From assembly GCF_001660625.3 (NCBI RefSeq), contig NC_030422.2:13269100-13333099 (forward strand): DNA of 64,000 nt. The letters are read 5' to 3'. Numbering within the stretch: position 1 is the first letter of the stretch; each line of letters starts with the position of its first letter. The notes beneath the pieces are model-generated. The model saw nothing but the letters and a program-made list of their open reading frames with translations, did no database searches and was not told where the DNA came from. Positions 39,301-50,054 of this stretch are shown one piece after another. Made by a program: the position numbers and the translations under genes. Source of the DNA: Ictalurus punctatus (Eukaryota; Chordata; Actinopteri; Siluriformes; Ictaluridae).

Positions 39301-40032
39301 TGCCTACACATTTTGCACAGTGCTGTATCTCACATAATTAAATATGATAATCAATTACACTCAGTGTTTCAATGTAGTTTAAAGAGAGTCATTAGCTTTA
39401 ACATATTCCAGTGTTAATTCAAACTCACCAGCTATATCCTCGACAATCAGCTTACTCCCATTTCCAAAATATAACTGCTCGTAGCCTTGTGCTCCACAAA
39501 TGTATGTTGCAATATCGGTTGATTTCATGGACAAAAATGACAAGGTGAAGTTGTTTTTTTTCAAAATAACATTGATTCTGGGATTATTTTTAAATTGGCC
39601 AAACATTTCCACATCACTCCTGAGTGAATTTACAGTAGCTATATAGACTAAAGCTGTTTTAAGAGGAACTTTTATCCAAAAAAATGAATAGTGGCCTTCT
39701 GCCTCAACATGGCACTGAAAAGTTGTGGAGAATCCTGGCTGTACCCTCACTGATGAATATGGCTGCGAAATCATAAATCCACTGACAAATCCACCTAAAA
39801 TATCAGAATTGAATTAACTACCCATCAATATCAGGATATGAAGGTACAGTATATATACATATTCTATAAAGTCAAATTCTCGGAATGAATCCCTATAAGT
39901 TCTTATAATTTTCTTTTGAAGGTAAAACATTTCATATAGCTTTTCTTATGTTAATTTAACAGCAGTTTAAATTTAATACTCACACAGGATCAAGACCAGA
40001 ATGGTTAGGTATAATAATTTAGGCATATTCAT
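36030..40032 (-). CDS. nitr: inhibitory NITR-like receptor (one V domain, ITIM tail)
   Basis: Six exons, minus strand: 40032-39984 (signal), 39794-39429 (V), 38392-38348 (stalk), 37813-37703 (transmembrane), 37528-37512 (17-nt) and 36143-36030 (tail). All GT/AG phases close, giving 233 residues. The protein has a signal peptide (1 to about 17) and one V-type domain (18-138) with FQC, FFWIK, DIATYICGA and the J-like FGNGSKLIVE in the same exon. A stalk follows, then a hydrophobic segment (about 159-184, ASIVIIIALIYHLL) and a tail with VSYAAL (Y203) and VIYGDV (Y228), both fitting the ITIM pattern. Germline-joined VJ and a YAAL-type tail are hallmarks of novel immune-type receptors of fish, which signal inhibition through SHP phosphatases in lymphoid cells. 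There is no second Ig domain, unlike its plus-strand neighbours. The exact member name is unknown. Confidence 0.82.
36256..36312. repeat. (AAT)n microsatellite
   Basis: About 57 bases of AAT in the last intron of the inhibitory NITR-like gene. Confidence 0.97.
37512..37528 (-). CDS. nitr: NITR-like gene A exon 5 (17-nt microexon)
   Basis: ACCAGACAGTGGTACAG, read as DQTVVQ with the split codon. Using the nearer AG ten bases upstream (27 nt) would put a stop at the third codon of the last exon, so the 17-nt form is chosen. Confidence 0.65.
37703..37813 (-). CDS. nitr: NITR-like gene A exon 4 (transmembrane)
   Basis: 111 nt, VQLSVFVYAVSILSATNV, then IVIIIALIYHLLKKNKS. No charged residue lies inside the hydrophobic core. 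Acceptor TTTTAG, donor GTAAG. Confidence 0.82.
38348..38392 (-). CDS. nitr: NITR-like gene A exon 3 (stalk)
   Basis: 45 nt, ATEPTMPIENEEEIN, acidic, phase 1 to phase 1. Acceptor TTACAG, donor GTGGGT. Confidence 0.7.
38783..39327 (+). mobile_element. MITE in the intron of the inhibitory NITR-like gene
   Basis: The left end is ACTGTACAAAAGTCTTAGGC and the right end, in reverse, is GCACTGTGCAAAATGTGTAG, an imperfect inverted repeat of Tc1-like type. 545 bp with no transposase. Related to 20490-20860. Confidence 0.6.
39429..39794 (-). CDS. nitr: NITR-like gene A exon 2 (V domain with J-like end)
   Basis: 366 nt. Canonical cysteines in STTFQC and ATYICGA, tryptophan in FFWIK, and FGNGSKLIVE at the end. 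Acceptor TTTTAG, donor GTGAG. Confidence 0.9.
39984..40032 (-). CDS. nitr: NITR-like gene A exon 1 (signal peptide)
   Basis: MNMPKLLYLTILVLIL plus one base, donor GTGAG. A second Met at codon 3 is also possible. Confidence 0.85.
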
Positions 40033-40308
40033 TGTAGGTTTAAGAGGACTGTCTTGTTCTCTAGTGGAAAAACATGTAAAGTTAAACCTGTTTTAACATA
40101 CAGCGGTGTAGTGAGGTCATGGTATTTTCCTGCCAGTTAGCTGATTGGGCAGATGTGTCATATGCTCCTGCACAATTTCACAATTGATGTTGTAAGTGTA
40201 TTTTATTTCTCTTAAAAGGAATACATTTTCTGTGCAAATGATAGCTAAATATACTGTATGTATTATATATTAAAAATTATTGAAGTAGAAACATCATTTT
40301 GAAAGAAG

Positions 40309-40427
<119 letters not shown>

Positions 40428-40533
40428 GTCAGAGTTACATCTTTCTCAAATGCTGCCATTAAAGCTGAATGGTATGTTTGTGCCTAATGCCTCAAGAAAA
40501 CACTGAAAACACTTATTTTTCAAATTTACTATT

Positions 40534-40847
40534 CCATCCATCCATTTTCTGTACCGTTTATCCTACACAAGGTCACGGGGCGCCTGAAGCCTATCCAACA
40601 GGACTCAGGATGGAACACTCTGGACAGGGTGCCAACCCATCGCAGGGCACATTCACACACCCATTCATAAACTACGGAGGATTTAGAGATACCAGTCAGC
40701 CTATAGCACGTGTCTTTAGACTGGGGGAGGAAACCCTGAAGCATGGAGAGAACATGGAAACTCCACACACACAGGGAGGCAGCGGGAATTGAATCCCCAA
40801 CCCTGGAGGTGTGAGGCAAATGTGCTAACCAAGCCACCGTGCCCCTG
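40534..40847 (-). mobile_element. tRNA-derived SINE, copy 3
   Basis: Same family and orientation as 5462-5769. The flanks AATTTACTATT (40523-40533) and AATTCACAATT (40848-40858) agree at 9 of 11 positions. It lies about 0.5 kb upstream of the inhibitory NITR-like start codon. Confidence 0.78.
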
Positions 40848-40859
40848 AATTCACAATTA

Positions 40860-42332
40860 TATAACATAAATAATGATAAACATTAACATAAATATTATAT
40901 TTATGTTATGTAGGCTGTATAGTTCAATGTATCTGTAGATGTTTGTAAGCTAACTAGCTAGTTAGTCTAATTAGCATCTTACATGTCATCCTCTTTTTTG
41001 AGCATAGACTGTAAAATGACATACCTAAACTTAAATGATTGCTATTTATGAATGCTTTAGACTACAGGCCTAATCAAGGTCTCCTTTAAAAGATGTAGGA
41101 GGGTTTTTTTTTTTTTTTTTTTGGTGAAGTGAAAACAAGAAGCAATTGAAAATAAAACAACATTATAGAAGTAAAATTTTATTTTAAGAAAAATACACTG
41201 CACTTCGCTTGCAGTAAACTTAAATAAAACAAAGAACTGGCCCACAGTATCCGTGCAATTTAAGAAGTTATAATGAGCAATTTCAAAATAGTAAATAAAC
41301 ATCAATGGCTAACATGAATAATATAAATTGTGCTCAATATGTGGGTAGACGGGAGCACACTTCCAAAAAAAAAAAAAAAACAAAACAAAAAAAAAACCTC
41401 ACTTTCTGTCATTTTACGCCCTAGACAACCACTTATGTTGCCTATGCCATGGGCCATAGTAACATCATACTATAAAAATATTGTACAGTCAATTGTTCAT
41501 TTTTGCTAACATGACATTAGCTAACATAGACAGTTGTTAATGTAGCCCTGGTACTTGCTAGCTAGACTGTGTTAATTTAGCTTAGAGTAAGCTACATTGT
41601 TTCCCTTACTAGTTAAGTTTTCCATTGAAAGAGTACTAGCAGAGACTATGGTACTAGCTAACATTAGTTACAAATTCATTGCATGACTGGTGTGACTGGT
41701 AAGAAATCATGTTAACACTGGAAAAATTTGCCCCGTTTATAATATCTTCATATCTGTAAGAATGTGGAGGTATTGCAGAACAAAGACATATCATCATCAC
41801 TGACAGTCACTCGAGTCCAGTATTACTGTCCTCAACTACTGGTGGGTCTGCAGGTGGCATTAGCGACTGATGATCTGCCTGTTCTGGATCAATGTGTACA
41901 GGTATGAGTGGTGGATGTGGTTGATGTTCGTTGAATTTTTGCTCATATGAGCCAGACACTTTTTTCTCTCTGTGTTATGGCAGACATCCAACTCATGTAA
42001 CATGGATGGATTTCTTTCAGGTATTTCTGTTTGAGGCAAATTCTTACCAGTTGTTCAGACTAATGTTGAATTTCCTCAAGCTACTTTTGAGGTTGTTTTT
42101 GAAGAAAAGTTGCTGCTGCATCATTGTTATGGTGGTTACGCAGTTTAGTATTGGAGTATTGTTCTCTTCCAAGCTGCTAGTGTTGGAACATTGTCCTTCC
42201 AGCTGTTCCTCAGAATTTTACACAGGGATCTTGGACGGAATCGTTTGAGTACTTTCAGGTGAACACTGTATGTAGTCTATGATTCAGTTCCGTACAGCTG
42301 ACCTACAGATAACAATCTTCAAAGATTTGTTT
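40860..42332. other. no gene recognised
   Basis: AT-rich, with poly(T) at 41105-41122 and poly(A) at 41366-41381. The open frame 41931-42248 shows no Ig or other family signature. Confidence 0.5.
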
Positions 42333-42618
42333 CATGTGTGAAAGTTAGTTGGAACACAAGTAGGTCAAGTTACCACATATCTGAAGGGCAATAACCACAA
42401 TGAGCGCAAACAGTACCTTTATTTAAGACACTTACTTTGGCACATCCTCCCATAACTTTCTCTTTATCAAACACATTTTCTTCATTTTTCAGAGGTCACA
42501 CATACTATGTGAAGAAAAAAAATGCTGTTGGATTAATTTTACTCTTTTGTAAAGTTTACAAGTTGAATTATTTAAAAGTTATTGTTTCATAAAATTTATT
42601 TAACAAGTTGCTTGTTTT

Positions 42619-42687
<69 letters not shown>

Positions 42688-42748
42688 GTTTTCAGATCTT
42701 GTCAAAAAACAGATTTTCAGTCTGATGAGGGTCTGGTTTTTGTTAAAG
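42333..42748 (+). pseudogene. truncated duplicate of NITR-like gene B
   Basis: Copy of 45838-46269: about 170 bp of 5' flank, the start region, intron 1 with its TG tract, and the first 40 or so bases of the V exon (GATCTTGTCAAAAAACAG, GTCTGGTTTTTGTTAAAG). After the ATG at 42522 a short deletion shifts the frame and a TAA follows after three codons. The V exon breaks off at about 42748, so this is a dead fragment. Confidence 0.85.
42624..42690. repeat. (TG)n microsatellite in the NITR-like pseudogene
   Basis: About 66 bases of TG with one TGCG interruption; the homologous intron of gene B has a shorter, imperfect tract. Confidence 0.96.
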
Positions 42749-42789
42749 CATTACAGTAGGCTGTTTTGGTAAGGACAGATGTAGGAACT

Positions 42790-43975
42790 GTGCTTTATGA
42801 TGTTTAGAGTTGAGCCTAAGGCCTACAGACTTGAAATTTTGAGGGATGGTACTATTCCAGCAGTCTACAAAGTCTCACCCTGATCGCCCATACGGTGCCG
42901 CTACATTGATCAAGACAAAACAAAAAAAAGACAAAAATGGCCTTAATTTTTAAACCGTTTGTCACAGACTCAAGTGTCTTATATCATTGGAATAAAATTG
43001 TTTGAAAAACTTTTGCGAACTCCTCCTAGAATGTTTGTCAGAATTTCACTAATTTTTGCTCAGATGATCTTCAGACAATGATGACCAAAAGTTATTCAAA
43101 GATTTTTGATAGACCAAACTGTTCACATATAACACGTCAACAAACACGAGGCACATCGAGTCAAATGATACCCAGTTTTATTATGTCGGTCATTTTGGGC
43201 GTCGACCATGTTGAATTGTGAGTTAAGATGCTGTATTTTACAAATGCATTGGAGAATTGAAACCTATACCTCATATCGGTACCTATCATACCCATGCCCT
43301 GAAGGTACTCAAAAGGTTTGTATGCAGCACCACTTTGTGGTCAAAAAGCATTAGAAAAAAATTAATAACTAATTATATAAATGCTAATAACTTTGCATAT
43401 CCTTAGCCTATTGTCATGAAACCAGTCTGCTTAGATTCCATGGATCATGTCGAAAACATTGATACCAAATGCGCATTGGTTGGCAAAAAAATTTCCACAA
43501 TTGAGAGGTTAAAAAAAAAAAAACTTTTGCAAACTCCTCCTAGATTGTTTGTTGGAACTTCATGAAATTGTGCTCAGATCATCATCAGACAATCAAGACC
43601 AAAAGTTAGTTAAATATTTTTGATAGGTCAAACCTTTCTCGCATAATGCGCCAACAAATACGAAGATGAACATGAGGTTATATCTTTACAACACTTTGTT
43701 GTATTTACACCAAACTTGGTGTGTCTTATAACAACTATGTGATGAGGGCAAATGAGCAGTTTTGGAACAGTTCCACCTACTGGTCACAAGATATGAAAAA
43801 TGGCTCTTTTTGCATATAACTTCTGTATATCATGGAAGTGGTACTTTTAGATTCAGTGAGGCATATCGAGTCAAATTATACCCGATTTTACTATGTCAGT
43901 CATTTGGGGCATTGGCCATTATGACTTATGTGTTAAAATGTTGTATTTTAAATACACCACCAGGAGGCGCTATCA
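42790..43975. repeat. interspersed repeat with two tandem modules
   Basis: The block AACTTTTGC.AACTCCTCCTAGA to GATAG.(C/T)CAAAC occurs at about 43010-43130 and 43522-43635. The block ATCGAGTCAAAT.ATACCC with GTCATTT.GGGC occurs at about 43157 and 43866. Two diverged units lie in direct orientation, and the second ends at 43975. Non-coding; class unknown to me. Confidence 0.55.
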
Positions 43976-43979
43976 CGAT

Positions 43980-45835
43980 TTACATGTGTATAAATTATTG
44001 TATAGTAAGCAATGTTTCACACATACAGTACACACATTATTCATATAATATATTAGGCCTCCTAATATTTAACAGCTTTGCCTCAACAACCATTGTTGTC
44101 AATCAAATCATTCAATATTTGTGATTACATAAAAACCTATTTTTGTGAACTAGTTCTACATTTTTCACTCACCCTCAAAATGTACAATTCTCTGGACTTT
44201 AGAACAATTTTCTGGACTTCCTACATCAATAATTGTGAAAAAAAAATGTTGAACTTTAGTGTTTGGACGGATGAAGAAGTGTTCCCCAAAGCCTATAATT
44301 CCTAAACAAAATCTCATAACTTCATTACATTAGGTAAGCACATGCATCTTAAGATTCTAAAGAAGCATGCAAAATTCTATAGAGATTGAGCACTTTAAAA
44401 GTTATAAATGTTAATAATAAAAACGCTAGATTTCTATGGTAAATTACCTGGAATTGCTGGTAAATAGTCTTGTTTCATCTCCAATTTAAATCCTTATGCT
44501 TGCTGAATAATACATAATATTGTTTTACTCATGCATTTAAAGTTGTTAAAGTGCTTGAACCCAGATAATTGATGCTCGCTGTTATATTTACATTTAAGTT
44601 CGTGGAACGTCCAAGAGACAGGTTCTTTCCTGTTATGACATTTTCCTTCATCTTGAAGTTAATTAAAAAATCACAGAATTAATTACTTCACATTTTTGTA
44701 ATCTTTTGACATAACAACATTTTGTATGCAAATTACTACAGATAAGCATTATTTCATCACTGATGCCTATTACAGCCAGTAGAACAGAGAGTAGATTTTA
44801 GTCAAATATAAAATGAGTGTTTTGAGCAAATTTAAAAAAAAAAATATTACAGTGATTAAATCTGCCTATGTTACAGAATTAAGCTTTTTCTGTGTTTGGA
44901 ACCCTGGGTTGTGAGGCAGCAACGCTACACATTTGTACAATCATATCACCTGCATCTTGATGATGAAATTATCTAAATAGTATCAAAAGAAGATTATAGA
45001 AAAGTCAAAATTGTTCCTAAAATTTGGAAGAGGTGATATGACCTTATGAGATGTGCATATTGGCTGAGCCCAACCTAAATAACTTTAAATAACGACATGC
45101 TTGCTTTAACGAGTAAATTATGTTTATGATGGCATGAAAATAGAGCACTAAGACTTTAATAGTCCTGGAATACAATATGTATTGACTTGCTACTTGCAAC
45201 CATCTGGGAAAAGGTGCACTACATAAATATTATAAAATGTTAACTTCGGTTACTTCCAGTAACATATCTGTACCAGAGACGTACAAAAATCTTAAATTCC
45301 CATAAGCTACACAACTGTGCTAAATGTGCAGTACAGTATGTGATAATAAATGCTGGAATATGAAAAATGATGGCATGAGTAAGATGTTTGTTGTTGTTGT
45401 TGTTGTTTCATTCAAATTTGTATCTATTCTTATGACCATTAGGTTAGGTATGAGGGTGAGGTTTGCATTCATTAACTTTTATTATAACTCCATATGTATA
45501 AAATCAGAATAAATCTAAGCACATTCTCCTTGCCACATTTAGAAACAGGCTTCTTTATGCCAAAAGTCTGTGGGAAAATGCATACCATAAAACGTAATTA
45601 ACGGAGAAAAAGTTGTTGTTGTTGTTTCTTTTTTGAATGTTAAGCATTGTAAAGAATATGAAACTGGAAGTGATTTTAATGTCAGTTGCACTGATATAAA
45701 AAAGAGAACAATAGAAAAAGGAAACCATAGCTGAAAAAAGAAGCATGACTGACGCTAACCCGTTTCACACATGCACGATCACATCGTCATTTTCCTGCTA
45801 TACATCTGCTTTGATGCACGTTTTGCACATGTGTG
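43980..45835. other. no gene recognised
   Basis: AT-rich DNA with short GTT runs at 45388-45407 and 45614-45627. No V-type exon is visible here. Confidence 0.5.
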
Positions 45836-46002
45836 AAAGTTAGATGGAACACAAGAAGGTCATGTTACCACATATCTGAAGGGCAATACCCACAACTAGC
45901 ACAAAAGTACCTCTATTTAAGACACACTTACTTTTGGCACATCCTCCCATAACTTTCTGTTTATCCAACACATTTTCTTCATTTCTTCAGAGGTCACAAA
46001 CT

Positions 46003-46008
46003 ATGTGA
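46003..46008 (+). promoter_or_regulatory. start-stop element upstream of NITR-like gene B
   Basis: ATGTGA, an ATG directly followed by TGA, 19 bases before the start codon; the same word is kept in the pseudogene copy. Confidence 0.35.
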
Positions 46009-46026
46009 AGAAACTGAAAAAAAAAA

Positions 46027-46066
46027 ATGCTGACTGCTGGATTCATTTTACTCCTTTGTCCACTTC
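46027..46066 (+). CDS. nitr: NITR-like gene B exon 1 (signal peptide)
   Basis: MLTAGFILLLCPL plus one base, donor GTAAG. Preceded by a minimal ATGTGA at 46003. Confidence 0.85.
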
Positions 46067-46620
46067 GTAAGTTGAATTATTCAAAAGTTATCATATCATA
46101 CCATAAAAATTTGTTAACCAGTTGCTTGTTTTGTGTGTGTGTGTATGTGTCTGTGTGTCTGTGTGTGTATGTATGTGTGTGTGTGTGTGTGTGTGTGTTT
46201 TTTCTCTCCAGATCTTGTCAAAACGCAAACAGATTTTCGGTCAAACGACAGTCTGGTTTTTGCTAAAGAAGGAGACAGTGTGAACATTAGTTGCATTTAT
46301 GAAAGCGATATGGCCATGCACTTCTCATGGTACAAATACAACCTTGGTCAGAAGCCTAAACTCATCTCCAATTTCTACAAATATGACAAAAAGGCCACAT
46401 TCCATCATGAATTCAAGAATAATGCTCGTTTTAGCATGGTGAATGAGAAAAGCAAAACTAATCTAGAAATTAAAGGGTTACAGCTCTCGGACTCGGCCAC
46501 ATATTTCTGTGGAAGTGCTCATTCCAACATAGTGGAGTTTGGGGAAGGAACCGAGCTGGTAGTACAAGGTACTTATGATGTTGATTCATGTTAGATGCAT
46601 TTGTAATTAGTCTCTTATGG

Positions 46621-46655
<35 letters not shown>

Positions 46656-47579
46656 TTAAATTAAAATGTTACTAATATGTTATAAATAAATTAATGTGGA
46701 AATCATGTGTAAAAAAAAAGCGCAACAAAAAGTCATATGTAAAATAATTCACGAGTGAAAATAAATGAACAATGTGTAAAACATTGCACGTGAAAAGTGT
46801 ACGAAACATATGAACTCCCTCTCTAAAAAAATTTTTTTGGTTTAATTTCCCATACTTTTACTGTAATGTTTATCATTTTTTCACCCAATATTTCACTGAA
46901 ACTGAATATTGACAAAATCATTTAACATTTATTTAGCTTCACAGCATAGTCTTTCTGTGCTCCAGCAGCCTGTGCATGAGCTGGCTCATCCTGGAGGCTC
47001 TGTGACTCTGCATTGTACAGTCATCACTGATCGCTGTGCAGGAGAACACAGTGTGTACTGGTTCAGACATAACTCAGGAGAATCTCATCCAGGAGTAATT
47101 TACACTCACGGAGACAGCAATGGTCGGTGTAAGAAGAACCCTAAAGCTGGCTCTCTTACACGGATGTGTGTGTACAGTCTGCCCAAGACAAACCTCAGTA
47201 CATCTGATGTTGGAACTTATCACTGTGCTGTAGCTGCATGTGGACAGATACTGTTTGGGAATGGAACTAAGCTGGATATGAAGATTACAGGTGGGTTTTC
47301 TGTGTTTTTTCCCCCATAGAATTGACTTACAAAACCTGTTAACTTAAAAACCTGTTGTTTTTGTTTGTTTGTTCGTTTGTTTGTTTCTCCAATGCTCTTT
47401 CAGGTCTGGTTTGCTTTGAAAACCTTCAAACCTTGGTGCTTTTTTCGATCGTAAGAAGTGTTGTTCTTTTGTGTTGTGTTATTCTAATTATGATATACTT
47501 TTGTTGTAGCAAAAAAGCAAAGTGTTCTGTTAGAAGGACTACCAAGGGAAAAAAAAATCTTGCTCAATTAGAAAAATAG
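46027..47579 (+). CDS. nitr: activating NITR-like receptor B (two V-type domains, TM arginine)
   Basis: Four exons: 46027-46066 (signal), 46212-46568 (V), 46937-47290 (second V-type domain) and 47404-47579 (transmembrane and tail). All are phase 1, giving 308 residues. Domain 1 (about 18-132) has VNISC, FSWYKYNLGQKPKLI, SDSATYFCGS and the J-like FGEGTELVV. Domain 2 (133-250) has VTLHC, extra cysteines in DRCAGEHSVYWFRH, SDVGTYHCAVAACG and FGNGTKLDM. The transmembrane segment (about 258-284) contains arginine 268 (LFSIVRSVVLLC). The tail is short and basic, with no ITIM. A basic residue in the membrane is how activating NITRs are known to pair with an adaptor. The function is inferred from this layout. 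Poly(A) signals AATAAA occur at 47715 and 47832. Confidence 0.83.
46134..46199. repeat. imperfect (TG)n tract in gene B intron 1
   Basis: TG/TGTA/TGTC run lying directly before the V-exon polypyrimidine tract. Confidence 0.95.
46212..46568 (+). CDS. nitr: NITR-like gene B exon 2 (V domain with J-like end)
   Basis: 357 nt after a TTTCTCTCCAG acceptor, with V and FGEGTELVV in one exon and a GTACTT donor. Confidence 0.9.
46625..46860. repeat. poly(A) run and ACATGTG-type repeat in gene B intron 2
   Basis: A run of about 27 A from 46626, then GTGTAAAA/ACGTGAAAA-like words to about 46810 that resemble the 20140-20480 repeat. Confidence 0.5.
46937..47290 (+). CDS. nitr: NITR-like gene B exon 3 (second V-type domain)
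   Basis: 354 nt, acceptor ATTTAG, donor GTGGGT. Six or more cysteines, including CAGEH and AACG, suggest an additional disulphide. Confidence 0.9.
47404..47579 (+). CDS. nitr: NITR-like gene B exon 4 (transmembrane, tail, stop)
   Basis: 176 nt from a CAG acceptor to TAG at 47577-47579. It carries the membrane arginine and a lysine-rich tail ending LAQLEK. Confidence 0.85.
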
Positions 47580-47839
47580 AATAGCTTCAGATTAATTGCT
47601 TAGTGGCAATTTTCCAACCAAATTTTAAAGCACTAAATAGTTGATAAATACAGTATATGTTCATTGTTCATGTGCATTTTGTCTTGTCAATACAATGCCA
47701 ACAAAATTGATTGGAATAAAAAACTACCTAACCACTTATTTTTTCCAATGTGGTGAATTTCACAGCAAGGATGTTTCTGTGTGATTTGTCTTAAGACCCT
47801 TTTAATGCAACATCACAATGCTATGTAACCCAATAAAAT

Positions 47840-48154
47840 ATCTTTTCTTTCTTATTTTTTTTTCATGAGTGGCTGTCCAAGTGCTTGTAAATATCAGAGG
47901 TATCATGAAATAAAGCTGCAGCAGATCATAAAAAAGCTGAGGTCCATAATGTGTTGTGTGATTTCCAGCTAACATTGATTAGACAAAACCAAACCAAAGA
48001 GCACAAATCTAATGGAAAGATAAAATGTTCCTGGATCAAGATATTATTTATTTGAATTTGGGGGAAAAGAGTAAAGATTCAGAAAGTGGGCATGGTACAT
48101 TTTTAATTCAAACTCTATATCCTTGCATATCCATTTATTTTAAATTAATACATG

Positions 48155-48188
<34 letters not shown>

Positions 48189-49355
48189 TACAATGAGACC
48201 TATATTAATACAATATGAAACACATTTAGTCTTTCATAATGAATGAACATCCTCATTAATCCAGTTTGCATAAATTGTGCTGTTATACTAGATTATAACA
48301 ATTCCAAATGATAACAGAAGAGACTAATATGTTTTGTTATTTTTAAGCCACTTTCAACCCATATACAGGGTATGCTGAATATTTTCTATTTTTCCACAAG
48401 TTATTTGCACTAAGTAAACTGCAGTAAATGAAATAATTAGTTGATACATATGCCAAATATTCCATAATTACCATACTAATATTAATAATAGCACAAAAAT
48501 AACTTTTAACTATGTCTACTGTATATCACATGCTCCATTGTTGACTACATTATTACTAAGCTAAGCTTTTTATTAAATCCTTTATTATGAATATTACAAC
48601 CAACTGGGTAGTGTTGAGTGTACTAAAAAAAAACAACAAGAAATATATTTTATTTTACCGCAATTATTTTAATTCAGTAGTCAAATTACCTCTACTGTGC
48701 ACATTTGAGAATCATGGTCTTGCCCTTAAAGACATGACAGCAATATAAGTTAAATAGGTAATATAAGCACACTGGAGCATTACTCTACTAGAAAGCTTAA
48801 ATAACACAATGTAAAGTCTATCAAAAGATAGGAGGCCTATCTTGTGTTTCACTCTAACTTTCTTCTTTTGTTATTGACAATGGGAGGAACTTCCTTTTTG
48901 TTGTCTTGTTTACTTTTTTTTATCTGTTATTTCATTTCTTTGATCTAGTTACATGTTTTAGCATCTTCTCATGAAGATCATGAAGTTTTCAGTGATGTGT
49001 ACTGTACTGTGTGAGACATTGTGTTACTATCCATCCTCATGCACTTGAAAGCCCTCTTCACTGAGCTCTTTTTGACACCTTGAACTTTGTACACCACACC
49101 TAAACTAAAAAGTGTAGGGTGTTACCAGTTCTCTTTAAAGCTGAAACATATTTAAATAAAAAAAAAAAAATTAAGTAAAGCTGTTAATTAAATAAGTGTA
49201 AAATAGTTACTTCATACACAGGATCTGATTGAAATGACAGAAGTGGTGATGAAAACTACTCTGTGTAAAAAAGATGATAAACATTTTCTAAACTTGTGTA
49301 TTAATATATTACATAAGCATAATATTTTGTGATTTCTAGATAATGTAGGTTAAAT
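47840..49355. other. no gene recognised between NITR-like genes
   Basis: AT-rich DNA with an (ATT)n run at 48156-48188. No V-type or transmembrane exon is visible on either strand. Confidence 0.5.
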
Positions 49356-49361
49356 TGACTA

Positions 49362-49759
49362 GCAGCAGTAGTGGTAGTAGTAGTAATGCTAGTATTAGTA
49401 GTAGTAGAAGCAGTAGTAGTAGCAGTAGTAATAGTAGTAGTAGCAGTAGTAGTATTAGTAGTAGTAGTAGTAGTAGTAGCAGTAGTAATAGTAGTAGTAG
49501 CAGAAGTAGTAGTAGTAATCATAGTAGCAGTAGTAGTAGTAGCAGCAGTAGTAATAGCAGCAGTACTAGTAGTAGCAGCAGTAGTATCAGCAGTAGTAGC
49601 AGTAGTACTAGTAGTAGTAGTACTAGTAGTAGCAGCAGTAGTAACAGCAGTAGCAGCAGTAGTAATAGTAGTAGTAGTAGTAGTAGTAGTAGCAGCAGTA
49701 GTAACAGCAGTAGTAGCAGTAGTAATAGTAGTACTACTAGTAGTAGTAGTAGTAGTAGC

Positions 49760-49796
<37 letters not shown>

Positions 49797-49815
49797 ATAG
49801 TAGTAGCAGTAGTAA

Positions 49816-49863
<48 letters not shown>

Positions 49864-49926
49864 CAGTAGTAATAGCAGTACTACTAGTAGTAGCAGCAGT
49901 AGTAACAGCAGTAGTAGCAGTAGTAA

Positions 49927-49962
<36 letters not shown>

Positions 49963-49971
49963 CAGTAGTAA

Positions 49972-50010
<39 letters not shown>

Positions 50011-50043
50011 CAGTAGTAATAGTAGTAGTAGTAGCAGTAGTAA
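49362..50043. repeat. long (AGT)n trinucleotide array with AGC/AAT variants
   Basis: About 680 bases built of AGT, AGC and AAT triplets. A longer word AGCAGCAGTAGTAACAGCAG recurs at about 49631, 49691 and 49892, showing higher-order copying. The open frames across it (poly-Ser, poly-Val, poly-Thr) are artefacts of a repeat without stops in two frames. Confidence 0.97.
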
Positions 50044-50054
50044 TTCCAGGTAAC

